Part shown: piece after piece, positions 58,626 to 64,000 of the stretch
How the letters are laid out: the number at the start of each line of letters is the position of its first letter
Numbering within the stretch: the first letter of the stretch is position 1
Assembly (NCBI GenBank): GCA_900155495.1
Contig: FTLJ01000870.1
Span: 178-64,177, forward strand
DNA: 64,000 bases
From: Porogramme epimiltina
Taxonomy: Eukaryota; Basidiomycota; Agaricomycetes; Polyporales; Polyporaceae
Direction: 5' to 3'
The notes under the pieces: model-generated
What the model was told of the DNA's origin: nothing
Database searches by the model: none
What the model saw: only the letters and a program-made list of their open reading frames with translations
Made by a program: the position numbers and the translations under genes

Positions 58626-59477
58626 ATGCCCGCCCACCCAGCTCTCCCGCAAGCTGCCATTCCAGTCAATTACTGGGTCGTGACACCTTACTTCGTAAAG
58701 CCGAGTACGTTCTCATCATATTCCCTTCTCACCCCGCTTCGGCCACCATCCTCACCATCATCGACCACATTGACCAAACCCTCGCCAGGTATACGCCCAA
58801 GCCCACTCTTCCCACCTGGAGCTCCGCGTCGGCGCCCCGTCCCCTTGCCCGCTCTCTCAGGTTCCCAACGCGCAGATCCGAGTGCCCCCTCCAACCACCC
58901 CAACAGTCCCGCAGCACATAAAACAAAGACCAGCGCGCGCTCAGCGGGTTTCCCGCAGCCTACCGCCGATCTCCCGTGGATCGACCCCCTCATATCGTTC
59001 TTCCACGCCCCTGCCGCGCCCCCACCCCTCATATGGGACCTCTCTTACGACCCGACCTCCCTCCTCTCCATCCACTCCTCCCTCCGCCGGCGCCCTGCGG
59101 TGCGCGCGAGCAAGTCCACCGCCGCGTCCGCGCTGCCCACGTTCACTCTTGTATTCCCGCACCTCCCATACGTGCAGGCGACGGTGCGCCCAACGTCTCC
59201 CGCAGACGTGCTCGTCGCACTGCACCGCGCGTTGCACGAGCCCATCGACGCAGCCGTATTTGACGTGTTGGGAGAGGGCGACCGCACACGGCTGCGCCAG
59301 AACGCTCGCGCGCGCTGCGTGGCGGCCGGAAGGGCGGCGTGCATGATTGCAAAAATCGACTTCCTGGCCAAGAGGAGGAAGTTTTTGGGCCTGCGCCCTG
59401 CGCGGCCCTTTGAGGTGCCGTACGGGAGGCGCCTCGGAGAGGTTTTCGTCGTTGAGGTGGGGTTGATTGAGGAGTGA
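58626..59477 (+). CDS. DUF6699 protein 9
   Basis: Intronless, 283 residues, sister of protein 4. The N-terminal motif is YWVVTPYFVKPS, then a Ser/Pro/Thr linker with APRRRPVPLP. The domain starts at residue 115 (DLPWIDPLISFFHAPAA), with WDLSYDP, RRRPAVRASK, FTLVFPHLPYVQATV, ADVLVALHRALHEPI and AKIDFLAKRRKFLGLRPA, ending GEVFVVEVGLIEE. Compared with protein 4 a short segment before ADVLVAL is deleted (it reads RPTSPADV). Function unknown. Confidence 0.9.
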   Translation: MPAHPALPQAAIPVNYWVVTPYFVKPSTFSSYSLLTPLRPPSSPSSTTLTKPSPGIRPSPLFPPGAPRRRPVPLPALSGSQRADPSAPSNHPNSPAAHKTKTSARSAGFPQPTADLPWIDPLISFFHAPAAPPPLIWDLSYDPTSLLSIHSSLRRRPAVRASKSTAASALPTFTLVFPHLPYVQATVRPTSPADVLVALHRALHEPIDAAVFDVLGEGDRTRLRQNARARCVAAGRAACMIAKIDFLAKRRKFLGLRPARPFEVPYGRRLGEVFVVEVGLIEE

Positions 59478-60010
59478 GACTCAGAGGAAGGAAGTTGTAG
59501 AGGCCTTCGTTCCTCTTAGCCTGTGTATGATGCACTTGTGGGTGGAGGGAGTGGCCTGGGCTCGATGCCGAAAACGACATAGCGGATGAAACCACCACGA
59601 GATAGTTTAAAAGTTGCGTTCACGACTATGAATTATTGTATACCATACCTCCTGTAGCCCATAAGGATGCGAGCACATGTTATGATGCCCTAAACAAAGC
59701 CAGGGCGTCACCGCTCTCCAGTGGGAAGCCACATGCCGGTGTTCATTCTCAAATGTATTGCTCAAAACGTGTTGTCTGCTAGCTGTTGCCTGCTTGTGTT
59801 AACCTGTCCCAAGTTTGTTGATGCTCTTATACGGAATATTTCTCCACTTATGGAAGAGCGCATAAGGGGTGACATGGGCTGTCGAGAGATATATGGCTGA
59901 AGTGGTCTTACCTCGCTGGCAGAGTCCACTTAAAAGTTCCCAGGACACGCTGTCATCGGGGCATTCTTGGCGATTATCCAGATGGTTTACGTCATTGGCA
60001 AGAGCCACGT

Positions 60011-60318
60011 GGATACTCGGTATGGCGCCAGCCCAACTCCGGATTGGGAAGCCTTTAGCGCCGTCAGACCTACCCCAAGCCTTGAAGCTTGAAGCCTGAA
60101 GTACGCCGCGGCCAATATGTTCCTCACCCACTACCACTTGCCCCATATAAAGTGACCTGCACTTTCCGCAGTAACTCGCATCCCCGTCGTCTGGATGTAT
60201 AGGACGCTGCCCTGAGTGTATAGGGCCACACTGTGTCTACAAAAGCGAGCGTTTCCCGTCCTCACCCTCACCGTAACCGTGCCTCGCGAATTCGAAGCTC
60301 TCCACGCCCACCCCCCAT
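60011..60318. other. Spacer before metacaspase pseudogene 3
   Basis: No gene. Its second half matches the sequence before pseudogene 2 (49480-49560). Confidence 0.45.
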
Positions 60319-61380
60319 CTCAAGTTTGCACTTATTGTCAGCATCAACTATACTCCGTCCGTTTTGAGTGGCCTGCACTCTGTCTCGCCCAGGCCGACGC
60401 GAAGACCGCAGCATCTGTGAGCTCCTCAGAGTTCTCTTGTCTCCTCGTATTTCCTGAGCCATAATTCCTACCTAGAGAAGTATCATTGCATTGCAGAGAC
60501 TATCGAGACGCTATGTGAGGAGGGCCGCGCGAAGGACTTGGTGCCTATCCATGTGAATATCGTACGTGTTCTATCGCTTCCCTGCGCGTGAAATGTCAAT
60601 CGTTATGGGGCAGCACTATCTACGGACCCTAGCGCGCCGCCCCTTCTCCCGTACGTCCATCCCTCTTCGTATCTACCATATACAGATGATTAAGACCTCT
60701 CCCCGCATACCGTTTTCCCCATTTGAACCTCGTAGACCCCGGCTACTCAGACCAAGTCGAACGCCCTACAACGGGAGAAAATGACGGTTTCGATGAGTAG
60801 TCACCCACACTCTTCCTCAAAGCTATCGTCCACGCCCCCACAACTCGTGACAAGGTGCGACGCGCAGCTCACACCACTCCCTCCGTATCTAGTCGTTATC
60901 CTTGTCGACCATGAAGAGCACGTCAAGGCTGCGGACGGGCTCGAGATCCTCAACGACGTGTTCCGCAACCTCCCCGCTTCCCCGAGACGCTTGCGAAGGC
61001 GATTTTCAATCCCAATCGATGGAGCCGGCCATTGCTTGCGTAGCGACATCCGCCTCCCGTGGCGACCCCTCGATGCCGGCATTACATGACGCAGTAGCGG
61101 TACGTGTGCTGCAGGGACAGGCTACTCTAAGGGGAGCTCTGCAAAGCACCTCCAAGGGCGTGGAGGCCTAATTTGTGGGTATGGAGGGAGACGAGCGACG
61201 GAGTACCGGGACCATCAGGAAGAAGCATGTCGTTTTGGACTTTAGCTGGCTGGCCTCGACGAGGTGCGTCTCTGCACGCCTATACATGCAGGACAGCCAC
61301 TCGAGCTCACACGTCAACCATATTCACAGAAAACGTGGGATGCGCTGCCTAGGCATACCAGTGGAACCCGACGAACAAGG
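60319..61380 (+). pseudogene. Metacaspase pseudogene 3
   Basis: Starts with KFALIVSINYTPSVLSGLHS, the first strand and loop of the caspase fold. A block ending VHVNI is followed by a donor (GTACGT at 60561) at the family's intron position. The His-motif exon reads GYSDQVERPTTGENDGFDE, so the catalytic His is replaced by Tyr (codon 60744-60746, TAC for CAC), and it ends in TAG where the donor should be. Where FDSCHSG is expected one frame reads AIFNPNR, so the Cys is lost as well. The 3' part matches pseudogene 2. I judge it non-functional as a peptidase. Confidence 0.7.
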
Positions 61381-63197
61381 ATGAAGACTAGTAGTCCTTC
61401 AACGCCGTAGGTAGCCACTGCTGGAAGGAGTGCTACACCCAGGGAAGAGCTAGTGGGCGTCGGTGGTACCAATCTGTAGCCTCCTGCGGGTAGTGAAAGG
61501 GCCGCTCACGACGCAGGACCCGCACCTTGGGCCACGGACTATGGTATTCACTGCTGCTCCCAATCTACATCATGTGTAACGGTGTCCGGAACGTGTAGAC
61601 CTTACTACGTATGATGATGTACAATATTTACCTCAAGCAAACGTTTGCGCATGCTTACACTTACACTCATGCTTACTCCTCCCACGTATATTGCAGTACG
61701 GTATTGTGACCATTGCTGAGCCGTTTCCTGCTCGGATCCTCGTTGCCGCTTCGGTTTCCTACGGATGTCTAAACGGCTGCGGTTAGGCGCCAATGCTCAG
61801 CCTCCTTGGTCCCGAACTACCACGTCGACGTTTTTAGGCCTGTGTCTCTCGTCTTCCTCCCCCTGTACTTCCCGCCCTTTGCCCACACCTGAAACATGTA
61901 CCATGTGCTCTCTCGGTAGCTTTCTCTTGCTGTGCCCTCGACGCAAAATTGTCCTCTGCTTCACCCTGATCCGGAACTGCCCCCTTTCTGCGGTGCCGTG
62001 CCATTGTCATGCGTAAAGGGCAGTAGATCTAGACAGAGATTAGGACTTCTGTGGCGCTGCGATGCAATTCCTAGCATACTTGGTCTTAGAAGCAAATGGA
62101 CAGTACATCACTTGCTACCAGTCGGGCGTTCTCAAATCTCCCCCATTGTCCTAAACGTCCTTCCGCGTCCGTGACGCCCCGGTGACACTGTTCGGCGAGT
62201 AGTTCTCCGACACTAAGCCCTAAGAGGGCCTCAAAATTTTCAGCATGTAACAGACATCTTCACAATCTCACGTGTGAAGATGTCGAGGCCTAGGGAGACG
62301 TAAGACCCCAAGAATTGCAGGTCGGCGTTTGTTGGTATGTGCTTCTGTTTCCGAAATGACTGGCTTCTGGCGCAAGGGGCGCGGCTGCCTGGACCTTCAT
62401 TCTTTTCCATTGGAGCCTGCGCCCGCGCCCGTCAGAGTAAACTCTCGTGAGCGCACGTCCCTGATACATTGCGGCTTCCATCCCGGATCCGCAGCCCGCG
62501 GGCCTTCTACATCGAGCCTTGATACCGAAGGCCCTCGGGCTGAGATTCGCCGGAACCCCCGCACGATCGAGAGCTATGGGGTGCCCGATCATAGTTGCGA
62601 CCCCCGAGCGACACCAAGTTCGACAGCTCTGACAAATTCCCCCCAGTGACTCTTCATCAATTGAACCTGGCGAGTTCATGAGGAACTGCTCCGCCTCTTA
62701 GGATCAGCCTCAGCGAGAATATTTCGGAAAATGCAAAATGCAAAGCAGGAACAGCTGTTTCAGTAAACGTCGTCGAGGTTGGTGCAGAACCAAGGAGGGG
62801 ACTTGAGTACTACATCTACTACCTCCTGCCTGTGTTGCTTACAACTTATAGTATGTTTGCGAACAGGATCTTCCTCCTGGACTCGGTCAGCAACTTGCCG
62901 GTACATACGGCCTGTGAAATCCGATCTTGGAGCCGACTTCGGATCTTCCTGCTCCCTGCCGCGCACAAGACCCGACTTCCACGATCTCTAGACCCGTGAG
63001 TAGTGTCCCCAAGGCTGCGGATTGCTGTCTTGCGAGCCAGTGGCGTTACATACGGCGCTGTTTCAACCCTTTTCGGGCCCCCCGCTCTTGCTATTCAAAT
63101 ACCCTAGTCAGCATGTCGTGGCTCCTTCGTCGCCCCTTCCCCCTCCCGAATCCCCGTCCCCCTCCTCTAAATCTTGTCGCGTTTCTCGGCCCACCAC
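61381..63197. other. Gene-poor interval
   Basis: No gene I can support. Bases 61780-61870 match 28410-28500. Open frames at 62329-62649 (plus) and 62290-62679 (minus) overlap each other and have no domain. Confidence 0.4.
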
Positions 63198-63872
63198 ATG
63201 GAACCCCTTAATACCGGCCCAGGAAGGTCCCCCTCCACAGAATGTCACCGCGATCCCCTCCGAAGGGCATTGATCATTGCAATACTCTACAGCGACAAGA
63301 AGGAGAGATTGAAGGTCCCCCACAAGGATGCTCGAGACGTTCAGAAGCTCCTCTTGGGTATGTGTCATCAAAGTGCCTCGTCCATCATCTCGGCCACGCA
63401 TCCACATCCATGCAAATGCTGATATGTCGCGACTCGCCCCTGTAGAGTTATACGGGTACCGCGTTGAAGATATCACTCTCCTCCTAGATGAAGAGGGATT
63501 CCACCTGCAACCTACCAGTGTAAACATCGTACGCTTACTTTTCAAGCATCGACGATCCCTCAAGGAGCTTATCTATGCCCTCCTTACAGCTTGCTGAGAT
63601 CGACAAGTTCGTTGCGGGTACCCAAGAGGGAGATAGTCTCTTTTTCTACTGTGAGTTATTATCGCAGAGTTGCGTGAGCATCGTATATTCTGTCGCTAAC
63701 ACTGTGCGCAAGATGCGGGACATGCAACTCAATACCCGGAACGTTGTCAAAATACTGAGGAGGACGGTTTAGATGAAGGTGTGTTTACGTGTTGCGCAGT
63801 GGAACCGCGAGTTCTGGAACAACTATGTGTGATTTAGCCATCATGCCGTGCGAAGGGGGTGACATTTGTTGA
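63198..63872 (+). CDS. Metacaspase (peptidase C14), N-terminal half, truncated
   Basis: Five exons with consistent phases (63198-63357, 63446-63528, 63590-63650, 63713-63778, 63838-63872). Motifs in order: RALIIAILYSDKKERL, VPHKDARDVQKLLL, LYGYRVEDITLLLDEEG, QPTSVNI, FVAGTQEGDSLFFY, the catalytic-His motif YYAGHATQ (His codon 63721-63723), EEDGLDE, then AIMPCEGGDIC and a TGA at 63870. The family's catalytic Cys segment (DSCHSG) should follow but is not found before the window ends 128 bp later. Either this copy is truncated, or a splice I cannot see skips the stop. Metacaspases are Arg/Lys-specific cysteine peptidases linked to stress and cell death in fungi. The start ATG is the first in the frame; an upstream exon is possible. 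Confidence 0.65.
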
Positions 63873-64000
63873 ACTCGATAAGAGTGAGCACTGCACGTGC
63901 GCCATAGAGCGCCTAATTCTCGTAGGAGTAGTAGTAAGCGTCGCGTGATCGCTTACGGCTTCCGCTACTCAACGCCCGGTGCTCCCGCACCGGCTCGTAT
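63873..64000. other. Right edge of window
   Basis: 128 bp after the metacaspase stop. A frame after the TGA (ELDKSEHCTCAIERL) could be further decayed metacaspase sequence, but no catalytic-Cys segment is visible. Confidence 0.3.

Larger units (their letters stand above)
56590..60010 (+). repeat. Class A segmental duplication, unit D
   Basis: Counterpart of 32131-36160; see that entry for anchors. It includes the debris zone, a decayed hairpin, TATA box, DUF6699 gene 9 and the 3' flank, and is followed by metacaspase pseudogene 3. Confidence 0.75.

Noticed and set aside
1..64000. tRNA, rRNA or CRISPR array
   Set aside because: No cloverleaf-like segment, rRNA core motif or regularly spaced direct repeat was seen by eye.

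Overview
The window reads as nuclear DNA of a basidiomycete fungus, most likely an Agaricomycete of the polypore type. The grounds are genes split by very short GT-AG introns (about 50-75 nt) with CT(A/G)A(C/T)-like branch points, GC-rich coding sequence, F-box proteins with divergent C-termini, and a protein family I recognise as DUF6699, which I know only from this group. I see no prokaryotic gene organisation, tRNA, rRNA or CRISPR array.

Left part (1-6.5 kb): an inverted repeat (302-378 / 1332-1408) sits ahead of a multi-exon F-box-like gene (1494-3355). A convergent five-exon gene on the minus strand (4261-6505) encodes a 666-residue intracellular protein with a trypsin-like His/Asp/Ser triad and an inserted coiled coil. 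From 6.5 to 13.5 kb there is a gene-poor, CpG-rich block whose many overlapping frames look like chance.

Right part (13.6-60 kb): nine full-length DUF6699 genes, all on the plus strand and all without introns, lie in a dispersed array (13666, 21192, 26467, 34771, 40287, 44503, 46925, 54345, 58626). The array grew by segmental duplication. A class A unit, made of decayed gene debris, a recurrent hairpin, a TATA box and a DUF6699 gene, can be followed in five places. A class B unit, made of an F-box gene and a DUF6699 gene, occurs twice about 9.7 kb apart (41.3-45.6 and 51.0-55.5 kb). TATA-to-ATG spacing is the same within each pair of sisters, which suggests the genes are expressed.

Among these units lie degenerate copies of a metacaspase (caspase-fold peptidase) gene at about 22.7, 49.6 and 60.3 kb, plus a better preserved copy running off the right edge (63198-63872). 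No copy here keeps the catalytic cysteine, although the intron positions are shared. How DUF6699, F-box and metacaspase genes might work together is unknown. Their co-amplification in one fast-changing locus resembles self-recognition or immune loci, but that is inference only.
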